DNA from: Phoronis australis | Lineage: Eukaryota > Phoronida > Phoronidae | DNA: 64,000 nucleotides | Direction: 5' to 3' | Assembly (NCBI GenBank): GCA_002633005.1 | Contig: NMRA01000461.1 | Location: 167,861 to 231,860 of the forward strand | Part shown: positions 12,475-23,750 of the stretch, piece by piece | Position numbering within the stretch: the first letter of the stretch is position 1 | Layout: every line of letters starts with the position of its first letter | Notes under the pieces: generated by a model | What the model saw: the letters and a program-made list of their open reading frames with translations, nothing else | Database searches by the model: none | What the model was told of the DNA's origin: nothing | Made by a program: the position numbers and the translations under genes

Positions 12475-14800
12475 ACTTAATGCGTTTTTTCTCTGACATG
12501 TTAAGTTTTTCGTTAAAGTTTCAACGCATACACGTACGCCTAGTCTCGTGCACCAGAAGCTCATCAAAATATCGCTCTTTTTAAATCAAAAATAAAATTA
12601 TCGAGAAGGGATAACAGAGGAATTGGAGAACATCAGGCCAGGGGACATCAGGGTGGGGGAATTGCCGCGAGAAATCCGGTTGGGGAACACAGGGCTAGTG
12701 GAGTACGACGACTGCGAACAACGAGACGATCCCTGAAGTGCTGCTCCAAAGGATCTAAGCATTTTCTGAATGGTCGACTAGCTAGAGTGGTGTTATGAAC
12801 TGGCAAATATAGGCTATCGTGGCAGGCTTCCAACGTCAATACACAACGATATGTGAAGATCCCCGACCAACGTTTAGCAAGAAAACGGGAGCGTGCAGAA
12901 AAGTTGAGATAGCTGACCGGTTGCGTACGTTATGTACTTCGGTTTTATATATTCTCTTGTAATGCATTGTCGAGAGGCATTTTGAACTTTCAACATCTCG
13001 CATTTGACAATAACTGTGTTTTTAAAAATTCTTCTTCTTAAAGTCAGGTAGGACTATAGAAAAAAATCCAAATCTTAACATTTTCATGACGTCATATCTG
13101 AGAGAGGGCTAATCAGGCTCGCGGGAAACATTCAGACGATAGTCTGCTGTTCTAGTAATCTACAATAGTTGTTAGAAGTTGTAAACATTTGAAGTCTTGA
13201 CAGCTCGCCTTCTGTTGGCCACATAACGTGACCTAATGAAAAAAGTCTTTAAGGTTTCTGTCCCCAACTGCACTTGAACTCAGGACCTTGTGCTGTCCGT
13301 GACAAAAAATTAAATGTTTGAAAAATATTTTCTACGCCGCATTGAGATTGACATGTTCGGGTACACTGTAAAACATTGTTTTCTAATTTCCATTTTGTAT
13401 GAGGGCCGTCAAAATTTGGCTTTCTTAAATGTAGGCGTGAAAACAAAAGCAAAGTGGCCACGTGATTGAACTAACCAACAGTAAATTGGTACAAAGTAAA
13501 ATGCTACAAATTTTGCAGTTTCAAATAGTGCATGCATACCAAGTTAAATTTTAAAGTTTTGCAGATATTGGGCTGAATAAATAGGCTTAACAAGAGAATC
13601 CTAAGTGAACTGAATGCCATAGATTAAGATTTATATATACTTTTTTCTGTTGTAAAATTATTAAAAAATATTGAACCAGGGAATTCTTCAATACATGGTT
13701 AATGGTTGCGCAGGCTACCCGTATGTCATTATATCATCATAATGTGTTGAGCCGACGGCGTGGAGTACTTCTGAGCCAATTAGAACCATTTGCCTTCTTG
13801 GCTTTTCCCAAAAGTGCTCACATGAAAAATTTTAGCAAAATCCCAATGCGGCAGATGTGTGATGTTTATTGAAACATTATTTCCGGTGAATTATCGCCTG
13901 CTCTTTAGCTTCCAGTGCGTTGGTTTCAGCTAGTTTCGCATGCACAGCACTACTCTCGTATCCAGGGTAGATTCAAATCTACTACTGTTATCGAATTCGC
14001 TTAATCAATTTCTGATTGCCGGATATGAACCTTTCTGAATAAAAAGGGTTCGTCTATTTTCATAAACAAGAAAACTGTCAACCAGAATCTTAAAACATAG
14101 AATTTACATCATATTCATCTGCACATGTAAGTTTGACACTAGTCTTGTCATAGGGCATATCCTTTCAGATGTGACCAGCGGAAGAGTAAATTACTTTTGG
14201 CTAGGGTGCCAGCGCAGCACAACCTGGGTTCGCAACCGGTGGGTCTATTACTCTGAGAAATGTACGCTTTTCCGCGGCAAAATTGTGCTTTATTTATTTT
14301 CACAAAAAAGACCAATGTTCAGAAATGAGTCGAGTTTAGCAGTGTCGATGCGCGATTGTCTGGTGAAGGTAACACGTGCAAACGTAGTCCTTGACATTAT
14401 CAGTATCAATAACACAGAGCCAGGGGAATTGTTGAAGTTCTATGTTAATTTAAAGTTCCTAATTGATTCTGGAACTTGATATTTTGTACTCATATTGTGT
14501 TTTGCGCAAAGATATCCTCAGGGCTTGCGTTGTAGTTTTTTTATTTTTACAACTCAACTTTATTTGCCGAGATTTGAAATAGCGATCTTTGGCCCGTATT
14601 CAGAAATATTTTAAATTAGTCGCAGCACATATCTTCATCCCAAACATGACGCATTTGTTTCGGTGGTTATTTCTTATTTCCAGTATGTGTTGGTATTCAA
14701 GATTGGTCTCAAATCCCTTATTCCCCACTTGTTTTACTATTCTGTGATAGTCATTCCTAGCTTTCGACTCACAGCTGTTTCTCGGCTAATTCACCGAAAT
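12475..14800. other. Non-coding stretch, one weak lectin-like exon candidate
   Basis: Nothing convincing is coded here on either strand. One segment, 14169-14267 (+), follows a TTTCAG acceptor and reads FWLGCQRSTTW and NRWVYY, faintly recalling the WIG/W motifs of C-type lectin domains. It is too short and lacks the later Cys and Ca-binding motifs, so it is not called as a gene. The rest is AT-rich, with ORFs no longer than chance. Confidence 0.4.
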
Positions 14801-14820
14801 AACTACGTGCACATTTTTTC

Positions 14821-14940
14821 TTTGACTCAGTGGTAGTGTCTTTTCGTGACTGGAAGTTTAGATTCATACTTTGGATGGTTAATGTCAGTGATATCCTCCG
14901 CCTGATCGGATTCCAAGTCACTGGCCGAGATACATGTAGC
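14821..14940 (+). repeat. SINE-like repeat, copy 1
   Basis: Contains a tRNA A-box-like CTCAGTGGTAGTG, then TCGTGACTGGAAGTTTAGATTC and a 3' block CTGATCGGATTCCAAGTCAC. The same blocks in the same order occur at 20558-20690. Shared order with different spacing marks an interspersed short repeat; the promoter-like 5' block suggests pol III origin, but this is inference. Confidence 0.4.
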
Positions 14941-15299
14941 AAGCTTTTTGTGTGTTTAGAACTGCAAAAATAATAGCAAGCCTAAAATTTCAACACACAT
15001 CTATGTTCTCCTGATTTGCATTCATGGACGATCAATTTGAATTTATTAGCGAAAAGACCCCAAACTCCCGCGACCGACCTAGGGGTAAATTGGACCACCG
15101 AACTTTGTAGGCTACGGCACGCTCAAACACTTAAAACTCCGTATCAGCAAAAAAAATATCACGTTTGATTAATAACTCGATGTTTTTGTAAAGGTTTTAC
15201 ATCAAATTGTGATAATATTTTTGTTTAAAACGATGAATGCAACCCATAATAAGACACCAGCAAGAGTGTTGTGAATTGCTGAACAGACTGCATTCAAAC

Positions 15300-15436
15300 C
15301 TCTGACTTCATTGATTAATTTCAACACCTCCGACTGCCGCCAGGTGTCATGTAAAAATGGTGTACTTGTTAATATCGAGCGGAACTACTCTATCAATATT
15401 GATACAAACTAGGTTCTTTTTGGGTGGCATTCTCCT
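15300..15436. mobile_element. Right terminus of a TTAA-flanked (Kolobok-type) element
   Basis: The sequence GGGTGGCATTCTCCT ends at 15436 and is followed by TTAA (15437-15440). Its reverse complement AGGAGAATGCCACCC is exactly the sequence that follows TTAA at 19527. TTAA target duplications with short purine-starting termini are typical of Kolobok and piggyBac elements. The matching left end of this copy was not found to its left, so the extent is uncertain; only the terminus is supported. Confidence 0.5.
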
Positions 15437-18400
15437 TTAAGAACACGTATTGGCTGTGGCCATGAAACTGGAGGCATAGGATGTCAACTCCCGCGCTTGA
15501 GCCATGCATTTTAGTATTCTAGTGTTAAAGCTTGTGTCCCCGAGACTTCCTGGGACTGGACGCGATAGTTCCCCATATGAATTTAGTCCGCTAGACTGAG
15601 TTTTGATTGAGTGTTGTATTATCGAACCAAGCCTAAGTCGTATTGCTTCGATTTCATTTTGTCCTTGTTCATAATCATCACGCAAACCTCTTGATGGGCG
15701 ATTCCTGACCACCATCGGGTTTTCGGTCAGGTTGGTCACCTTACAAACCTGTCATTTACTCTGGACATTCTTTACAGGCACCGACTAGTGGCCGTAGATG
15801 AATAGAATGCAAGGGATAGTCTGGCCTTTTCAGCTGCAGCCGTCAAGTTATAGCAGACAATTTATCAAACTACAACTCAGTTTTTAGTGTTAAAATTATT
15901 ATGCGCCTGAGTATTTGTTCTGCAATTGTATCTAAACATTTCACTAACACGCATGTTAAAACAACTTGGAAAAACTAGGCATGTATCTATTTGCATTTCA
16001 AAGTGAGTGTGAAATAGATGCATGTATACATTACCACTGTTTCTAAAATTACTTATTTTTTCAACGTTAACCTGTTGTCCAGACATAACGATAATTCAAT
16101 TTCTGAACATGTAATGGTATATACAGTCCGACAAAATAAAATAATATTGAAAAATTACCAATGTAAAGAATCCAGTCTAATACTTTGTGCTAACGACAGC
16201 GTGGGTTTTACGCGTTAACTGTCCCGCTCTTGGTGGATTGTTCAACTAAAAGAAAATAAATGAACCGTCCATTGGTTTTTGCGGCACCCGCAATTTCCCA
16301 TGCGAATGTAAAACTTCGTCGTGCGCTTTTGCGAGTTACGGGACCCTTGTTCCACAAAAAAATGCGGTCAGAACATTTTTCGTGTTGCGGCTAACATGTC
16401 TCTCTTGAGTATTTGTCGTGGACTCAGATGTCCTGCTTTTCGTTTGTTGTATTGATGTTTCAAACTTGAATATTGGCAACTATTCAACAGGTGTCGCAAA
16501 CGTCGTTTTTTTTTCCTGAGTCCACTTCCTTTTGTAATGTAACGATCGTGAATTGTACTCCAATGCCTGTTGTTTACGGCAACGCGACCTTCTTGCATCA
16601 ATACCATTACTATTCAATGTTTGGGCAAAAACGTTCATTTCCAAATGTCTCCGTAAGATCATATTTACATGTAAGCTGCATCCACTACAGTGTAGTACAA
16701 CGTTACACTGTACAATGTATACACTTTTCTATCCGTCAGAATTAATTACAGGTAGTCTATCGTTTTTTATAGATGTCATTCCGTCCTTAGTTTTAGTTGT
16801 ATTTAACCAGTCAATGTTTCACTAAATTTCTCAACCGTGAGGGAGCTATTTTCTAAAATGTTGTTCTTTATATGCAGTCTTTTTGCACCGATTTCGTTTT
16901 TGATTAAATAATTCATTTATAAAATTCATACCTCTCCGTTTTATTTTTATGATACTGTTGCACCCTAAAGCGTAACGGAGAAGACAAGCTAACTAGTTGT
17001 CTATTTAGATAATTAACTAGACAATTAACACATGGCTGGTTTAATTATTATGCGTAATTTGTTAACAGTCTTGGTTTTCAGAATTGACGATATGATTTAA
17101 CCGGTCATGCATACAAAACAAGAATAATTTATCAAATAAATTAGTTTCTCCTGGTATAACCGTACGCCATCAAAATATTATTAAGGGCTTTCCAATGAAA
17201 TGACCCTTATGCATATCGGTTGTAAAACAACGGAGTTGTGTATAGTCACAATGGAAGTAAAGAACGGAACACTTTCCCATTGGTCTTAAGTGTTAACATA
17301 TATTTCTCTTATTGTTGGTTGTAGGTAAATGATTTTGGTATTGTATTTATGCTCTTTTGTTGCTTTATCATCCGAATTTATTCGAAAAAAATTCTAGAAT
17401 TTCACAATTATGGCAATACGCCTAGAAGGATTTATCTTATGGTTATCATATAGGCAGTGGTAGAACCCACGACCGGCTTCCACTGAATTGACTGCAGTTG
17501 GTCCTATGTTGAGACCACAAAAACAATCCAAGATGTTGGTGGAATTTCCTTGAAGGAAGTTTATGGTGATAACAGTTATAAGCACACGTATTTTGTACGA
17601 AAGACAATTTTATTCTAATCCCTGCAGGATAGCATAAAACACGGCAACAAACGAATGGAAACAACTTCCACGCGTGCGTTGGCGAAACTTCAGCCACGCC
17701 TGATCGAAATTGGCATTCCTTTCATAGAGTTCTAAGTGGTGACTGATTACGAGACTTTGCGTGATACGTTTACTGCCGGAAAATGCCGCTGTTGTCTGAT
17801 GTCTTCTTGAAATTGCGGGGATGATTCAGAGAGAAAAAGAAAAAATATCGACTTGGCTTAAACATATCGTAGATCTCTCACGATACGCCTCCTTTCGGAA
17901 AAAAAACAATACGTGTGTTTATCGGGAAGTGCTCGCTTGTGCAATCGTGACACTTCCCTTGTTATGTCAAGATGAAATTGTGAATGTTCAGAAAACAGGT
18001 TTTAATACTAATAATCATAAATCAAGTATCGTGCTGGGCGATACAGGTGGGTGCGTTACGGCAGGGTCGGACATGCAATAATTACGTACTTTTCGTTAGA
18101 ACTGGGCAAACATTTTACGTTCAAAAAAGCAAAAACGTTGTATTTTTACGAGCAATCCGAATACAGTGAATGGATAATGCTGAAACCTGTATGAAAGCCT
18201 TACAACAAAACGGTATGTACCGCGTTGTAATATAAATATCCTCACCTTAGGACAGCAGGTTACAGTGTATGTATTCCATGTATTCGTAAATGGACTTCAA
18301 ATTTCAAACTAAATCTATTGCCAAGAATTTAGTATACTGTATCTTTGCCAAAAATCTAAAGTAAGGCAATTTCATGCAAGTATCACTGAGAGTAAGATGT

Positions 18401-19522
18401 GTGGAGTAAGATGCGCAGTGTGCATGGTAAGGCTTCGCTGACTCGGATTATCGAGAGAAAATGAGCCTCAGTGAGGCCATCTTTAACGAATATCAGCACC
18501 CTATTCGAAATGGACTGTGCGAACTTTCATCGGAGCATATGACCAGGGCGGCAGCTGATGAATGCATACCCGTGCACTTGTAACTCATAATGTTGCACAA
18601 TCAGATGTGCACCATAGTAGTTTTACTTGCGACTGGCATTGTCAACAACGAGTAGATCATTTTCAAACAGGCAGGTCAGTTCAATTTACTGAAATTTTCT
18701 GACAAGAAGTGTCCTGCATGTATTTCTTGTTTGGTTGTCGTAAACCTCTCCATCCATTCTGGGTGCATACGTTGCGAACTGCCAACTCGTTTTCCACGAT
18801 TTTGTCAATGTAACTACTATTGCCGAAAGGTTTGTTGCTGCCGAAGATATTGACTATAAGAGTTTGTGAAACAGATTGCCTTGGTCGAGTTTTGAGGCTC
18901 CTGGACATGACCTACCTTAAAGAAAAACAAAATAAATCAGAGCAATACTTAAAAACATTTTTAGTCCACTCTTTGCATGTTTCTGTTATTTCTTCTATAC
19001 TCGTATTTTGCCCAATATGTTTCGCGGAATAAATTCGTGAGGGACAGGATATGCGAGTGTTGTCGCTCAACCTGTTTGTAAAACACGTCCAACGTGTTGA
19101 CGACATTTATGCTCGAGTTTTGTGAATTTCAGAGCTTGTTTTATAAATGTATTCTTCCTTACACGAAAGCTGATCTGCCGTGGACTGCAAGGCAAGACAA
19201 GTACAACAGGGATACGGGAAACTGGAAATCTTCCAGACGTTTTCGTGCTTATTTGGTGCTTCCTTGTTGGTAAATATCGGTTATTTAACACTCACTAACA
19301 ACAGGTCCATAATAGCAGTAGACATATGCATCAACACAGACAGGTAGAGGCACAAGTGCAGCAGTAACAACATCATTTAACAACATCAACAGCAGCGACA
19401 ACAACAGCAATGTACGAAACAACCATAACAACAAGTATTGCTACATACAGAGTAGGTACTCTTTGCAGTTAGGCTACACTCATAAAGACGATACTGTAGT
19501 GAAAGTCATAATAGTGATACAT
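15437..19522. other. Stretch with no supported gene
   Basis: Several ORFs of 60-100 codons occur here. The 100-codon minus-strand ORF at 15437-15739 has reasonable composition but ends exactly at the transposon border, shows no recognisable domain and has no clear splice acceptor. The minus ORF at 18681-18908 follows a pyrimidine-rich CTTTAAG acceptor and could be a terminal exon, but has no homology I recognise. No RNA gene or clear repeat array was seen. Confidence 0.4.
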
Positions 19523-19526
19523 TTAA

Positions 19527-19990
19527 AGGAGAATGCCACCCGATTTAATGAGTCTCTTTTACCGTCTTAATCGGTCTATATATACATCGCCTCTTATACG
19601 GTCGACCTCACCTTGCCGAGAGGTGTCACGTTAACATGTAAGGAAGGTAAGAAACGACGCAGCGACGTCAGTGGTTCGTGTGCAGAGTGAATGCCGCTAT
19701 ATCGCAGTGCATTGGTTTCTGTTTGTCCGAACAATGAAGCTGCGAAGGAAGCGGGCATATCGTTTTTCCGACTTTCTCGAGAGCCCGAAATGCTTAGGAA
19801 GTGGCTCGTGGTAGTGAAGAATGAAAGGTACACTGTATGCTGTTAGTTGCAAGTATGAGGCCGTGAAACATCTCCGTGTCTGTGGTCGGCATTTCGTCGA
19901 CAGTGATTTCTCTGACGAATTCCGGCTTACCAAAGAACTATCCATACGTTTCCGTTGCCTGTGCATGTTGACGGCGCCTCTCTAGTATTT
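19527..19990 (+). pseudogene. Kolobok-type element 5' end with THAP-domain relic
   Basis: TTAA (19523-19526) is followed by AGGAGAATGCCACCC, the same terminus as at 15436. Downstream, from an ATG at 19691, the plus strand reads VCPNNEAAKEAGISFF then PEMLRKWLVVVKNE. After a frameshift and stop near 19842-19850 it reads YEAVKHLRVCGRHFVDSDF. This is the C2CH THAP zinc-finger layout: a second Cys, the invariant Trp, then C..HF. The first expected Cys is absent (Arg in MPLYRS). THAP domains bind DNA in Kolobok and P-type transposases. The copy is broken and no catalytic part is visible, so it is a dead relic. Confidence 0.65.
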
Positions 19991-20557
19991 GTTGATCAGT
20001 GTATTCCGCTTCGAATTGATAGCTGTGAAACCTACCGATCCGATCCGTGAAGTCTTCTTCGGATGAGCTCTTGACTAACTAAGTCGGGATTGGCGCCGGG
20101 CGAGTTGCCATGTAGACGTTTCTTATTCTGCGTTCTGTTCCAAAATGAATTATTCTCATCCTAACCAATGCTTATAAAAAACTGGAACTATGTCTGTCTC
20201 ATTAGATACAATTTGTATTGCCTTTGCAGTATTTGTGAGAGCAAATGTTGAGAAGCCGGTAATGAATAAACCACTGCGTTAATTACCGGGTTCTGATGCC
20301 GGCAATGACCGGACCCCGAGGCCCTGTGAGCGCATGCTAATTTAATGTTTGCTAACAGAAAGCTGTTGTGAAACGATTACTCGATTTAATATCTATGGTT
20401 ACGTGTTAGGGGAATCTTTATTCAGAAATACAAATACATCATTCGAATCATTGTTACTGTACAAGCTGTCTGTGGAAGGGGAACCCGACTTTGCGGCAAC
20501 CGACAATTAGTAAGTAGGCCTAGATTTTCATTTTCGTGGCTAAATCCCATTGTTTTT

Positions 20558-20690
20558 TTGGCTCACTAATATAGTCTTTTCCTGACTGTCGGTTTAGTTT
20601 CCAACTCAAGCTGGTTTGTGTTCGTGCCCGGCGCCAGCGACGGGCAGGACTGATCGGGTTCCGAGCCACTGGCCGGGTTAAGAATTAAAA
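20558..20690 (+). repeat. SINE-like repeat, copy 2
   Basis: Carries CTCACTAATATAGTC, then TCCTGACTGTCGGTTTAG and CTGATCGGGTTCCGAGCCAC, in the same order as the repeat at 14821-14940, with an extra GC-rich middle (GTGCCCGGCGCCAGCGACGG). No ORF of note. The pairing supports an interspersed short repeat family; the class is inferred. Confidence 0.4.
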
Positions 20691-21874
20691 CTATTTGCAA
20701 AATTACTAATAGAAACAACGTTGTACCGGGTGAGACAATAAATTGCCTTGGCTTTAAAAGCATAAAGTTATCGAACCTGGCAAGAAAATTCGATCATTTT
20801 TCAAATCACGCATTATATTCACACGTGTACCGGATCGGCTTAATAAACTTCCAATCTAACGTCCAATTATCCAAAAGTTGAGAACATATGCAAAACTCAG
20901 GGTTAGTTCACGGCGGTCAATGCAGGAAGCGAGTCAAGAATTGCAAAAATGAAAAGCTTTTGTTTGCCGCAACCATATACCGTAGGGCCCTGGCCCAAAT
21001 GTTATATAATACTTTAATGTGATCTTCCGAAAGAATAAATTGCCATGGTTAACAGAATATGATCGGTACTATAAACAGTAGCATTTAGCAGTGTGCAACT
21101 TGTATCTTCACATGTACTGTGGGCATGTAAAGACAATATTTTGTTACTCTAGTCCAAAGTATGAAAGATGCCGACAGGTAGTAATCGAACCCACGACGAC
21201 CGAAATAAGATCACACTTAGTTTCATCCACGGCAGACTTTAGTGGACTCGACCAGTTGAACACCTGTACATTTTACACCGATTAGTATCAAAATTGGTAT
21301 GTACATGTAACTTTCGAAGTACTGATTTATTCTAATTCTAAGCCGTAATCGACAGTCCCTTCAGAACGCATTGAAACAATCTCATTAAAATAAATTACCT
21401 CACTAGTAGATAACATTTTGACATTTTTTTCTGATAGGCAGTATCGGAATTAACTGACTGTGTGCACAAAGGTCAAACCGCAAGGCATTATTTATGGTTG
21501 ACACTCAACAGTTTTGATCAACGTTTTAATAAAACAAAAGATGAAAATATGCAGACGTACGGTTAGAATGATCCCATGCAGGTGTACTTACGAAAAATCT
21601 ACGTTACGACGTTCCCTGTTAAGTGATTTTACCAGAGGTAGAATGTTGTGAGCGTGATTAGACGGACCACAAGTGAATACATTCAAACCCAGAGAAAATC
21701 GGTACTTTCGAAAAGAACAGATTATCGTCACTTCGGTTGTATTTGGGCAGCGTTTTTGGCGATTCAAACACTAAATATGAAGAAGAATTCAGAAATGCTA
21801 TTGTTTTATGTTCAACTTTGTTATAACTTAACTTTTATTTTTAACAGCGCAGCCCGGTCAGATTAGAACAGTTA

Positions 21875-22020
21875 CCGCAAAAAAGAAAGCTGGCCCTCCA
21901 ACCGTAAATGCCATATTGGAGTAAATCAGTCGTGTATTGGCTACAGGGGTCATCTTCCCACTTGTTGCTTTGCTAAAGAATCGAACAAGTTGGGATCAAC
22001 GGAAAAACGCAGTAGTAGTT
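21875..22020 (+). repeat. Interspersed repeat, partner of 2975-3125
   Basis: Starts AGCTGGCCCTCCAACCGTAA and continues with CAGTCGTGTATTGGCTACAG, CTTCCCACTTGTTG and CAACGGAAAAACGC, matching the reverse complement of 2975-3125 block by block. Target-site duplications could not be defined at either copy. Confidence 0.55.
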
Positions 22021-22469
22021 TAAGTAACAGAGAGAAAGTTTCATTGTTTTTTATGTAGGCCGGGGTTTGCAGGGTTTTCAACTCTGCTTATGCGACATAC
22101 TGTAAATCATGGCTGTTTTGATTGTGATGAAGTAATGAACTGAAATTGTGCCCAAAATCTGAGAGTAGAAAGCACCTTGATAGAAGATACTGAAACGCCA
22201 AGAACTAGAAAATAGACATTTTACTCCGAAACGAACACTTAATGTCCTAAATTCTGGACACAAGTGACGGATTTTAGTATGAATCAAAATAAAGGTTATT
22301 TAGACATGATCCTTCATGGTTATCCGTTTTCACTGAGAATGTTAATTATTCATTAACTTATGGAGGCACTCGTGCATTGTTTCTGAAGCTTTTGTTAAAA
22401 ATGATACCAAACCCGGTTTTGGTCAGGTATTAGTAACAGTGTTCCCTTGCAATTCTCTGCAGGAAACTA
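22021..22469. other. Short spacer, nothing seen
   Basis: Between the dispersed repeat and the LINE fragment there is only AT-rich sequence with small chance ORFs. The upstream part of the LINE may extend further left in unrecognisable form. Confidence 0.4.
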
Positions 22470-23745
22470 AAGCTCTGTAACCCTCAACAAACCTCAAAGG
22501 AAAATTGGAAGACTCCATTCAAAGTCTGCTAAACGGCCAAGCGAGACCAAAATCTCTGATCTCAAAACCGTTAAAACAGGTGTTCCCAGGAGTCTATACT
22601 GGGGCCCTTGGTATTTTGCATCTTTGTCAATGATCTCTCCTCAGTAATTCAAAATTCTAAAATTGTTCTCTATGCGGATGACACAACAATACTGTCTGCA
22701 GGCAGAACCTCATCTGAAATGCAGGCCAATCTCAACTCTGATTTAACAATCATTTCAGATTGGTTTGTATCCAATAAAGTATCCTTAAATGTCTCTAAAA
22801 CCAAAACTCTTATATATAGCACATTCTAAAGACTTAGAAACCCTGTCATTAACTTTGGATGGAAGACCAATTGAGAACGTCATTCCCTTTAAATATCTGG
22901 GACTTACATATGATCAAAATCTTAAATTCTCTCTCCACGTTGATTATATCTTGAAAAAGGTGTCTAAGAAAATTGGCCTATTGGAATGCTATCATTCAAC
23001 CTCACCTAGATTATTGCCTCCCGGTGTGGTGTGTTGCATCAGGCAAGGATATGAAAACCGCCCAGGTTATCCAAAATAGGGCTGCTCGGACTATTCAGGG
23101 AGCTGGTGTTAGAGATATTAACATCGAAAACCTTCATAAAGAGACTGGTATAATGAAAATTCACACAAGACCTCAAACGCTATCTGCGTGTTGTATGCAC
23201 AAATGTTTTAAAGGTCATGTCCCATTTTACTTATGTGCTAAGTTTTAGATGACTACTAATCGCTACAATACTAGGTCCCCATCATCACCTGATTTCAATC
23301 TTTCTAAACGCAGAAGCGAAACTGGAAAAAATCATTTTCCTACAGCAGGCCCTTTTTATGGAACGCTCTCCCCGCAGATGCCAAATCTACATCATCCTTT
23401 CTAACCTTTAAAATATAGATTTAACTTCATGTAGTGCATGTTTATTTATTTATTATTTATATAATGTCTTACTTTAATTACGTATTTATTGTATATGTTT
23501 TTAGTTAATTATCTTGTTTTAATTTCTTTCTATTCTATTAATCATATTTTATTTTTTTGATTTTGCTTGATCAGTCTTTGCGTGTAAATTTCTTATTCTT
23601 TGCTTATTACTAAAAATTTGTCTCTCAGTTTGTAATTCTGTTTTTGTCTTACTATTTGTTTGTTTTTTACTGATGGCCCCCATGGAAAGCAGTGCGAACT
23701 GATGGGGCTACCCTCAATATAAATATAAAATTAATAAATGAATAA
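22470..23745 (+). mobile_element. 5'-truncated non-LTR retrotransposon (CR1/Jockey-like) with broken reverse transcriptase
   Basis: The RT core is recognisable across three frames: GPLVFCIFVNDL, then VLYADDTTILSAG (the catalytic YADD box, 22668-22700), ISDWFVSNKVSLNVSKTK, FKYLGLTYDQ, and AIIQPHLDYCLPVW with IQNRAARTI. The C-terminal NRYNTRS and NHFPTAGPFY segments follow. At least two frameshifts (near 22800 and 22970) and stops make it non-functional. The 5' part with the endonuclease is absent, typical of truncated LINE insertion. The 3' end is T-rich, closes with GGGGCTACCCTCAATATAAA, and has an AT-rich tail of AATAAATGAAT repeats ending near 23750. Confidence 0.85.
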
Positions 23746-23750
23746 TAAAT

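Noticed and set aside
15437-15739. 100-codon minus-strand ORF
   Set aside because: Protein-like reading, but it ends at the transposon-flanking TTAA and shows no homology I recognise or clear acceptor.
17446-21200. B-box-like GGGTTCGA/GGGTTCTA words on the minus strand near 17470 and 21190
   Set aside because: No matching A-box or cloverleaf; not enough for a tRNA or SINE call.
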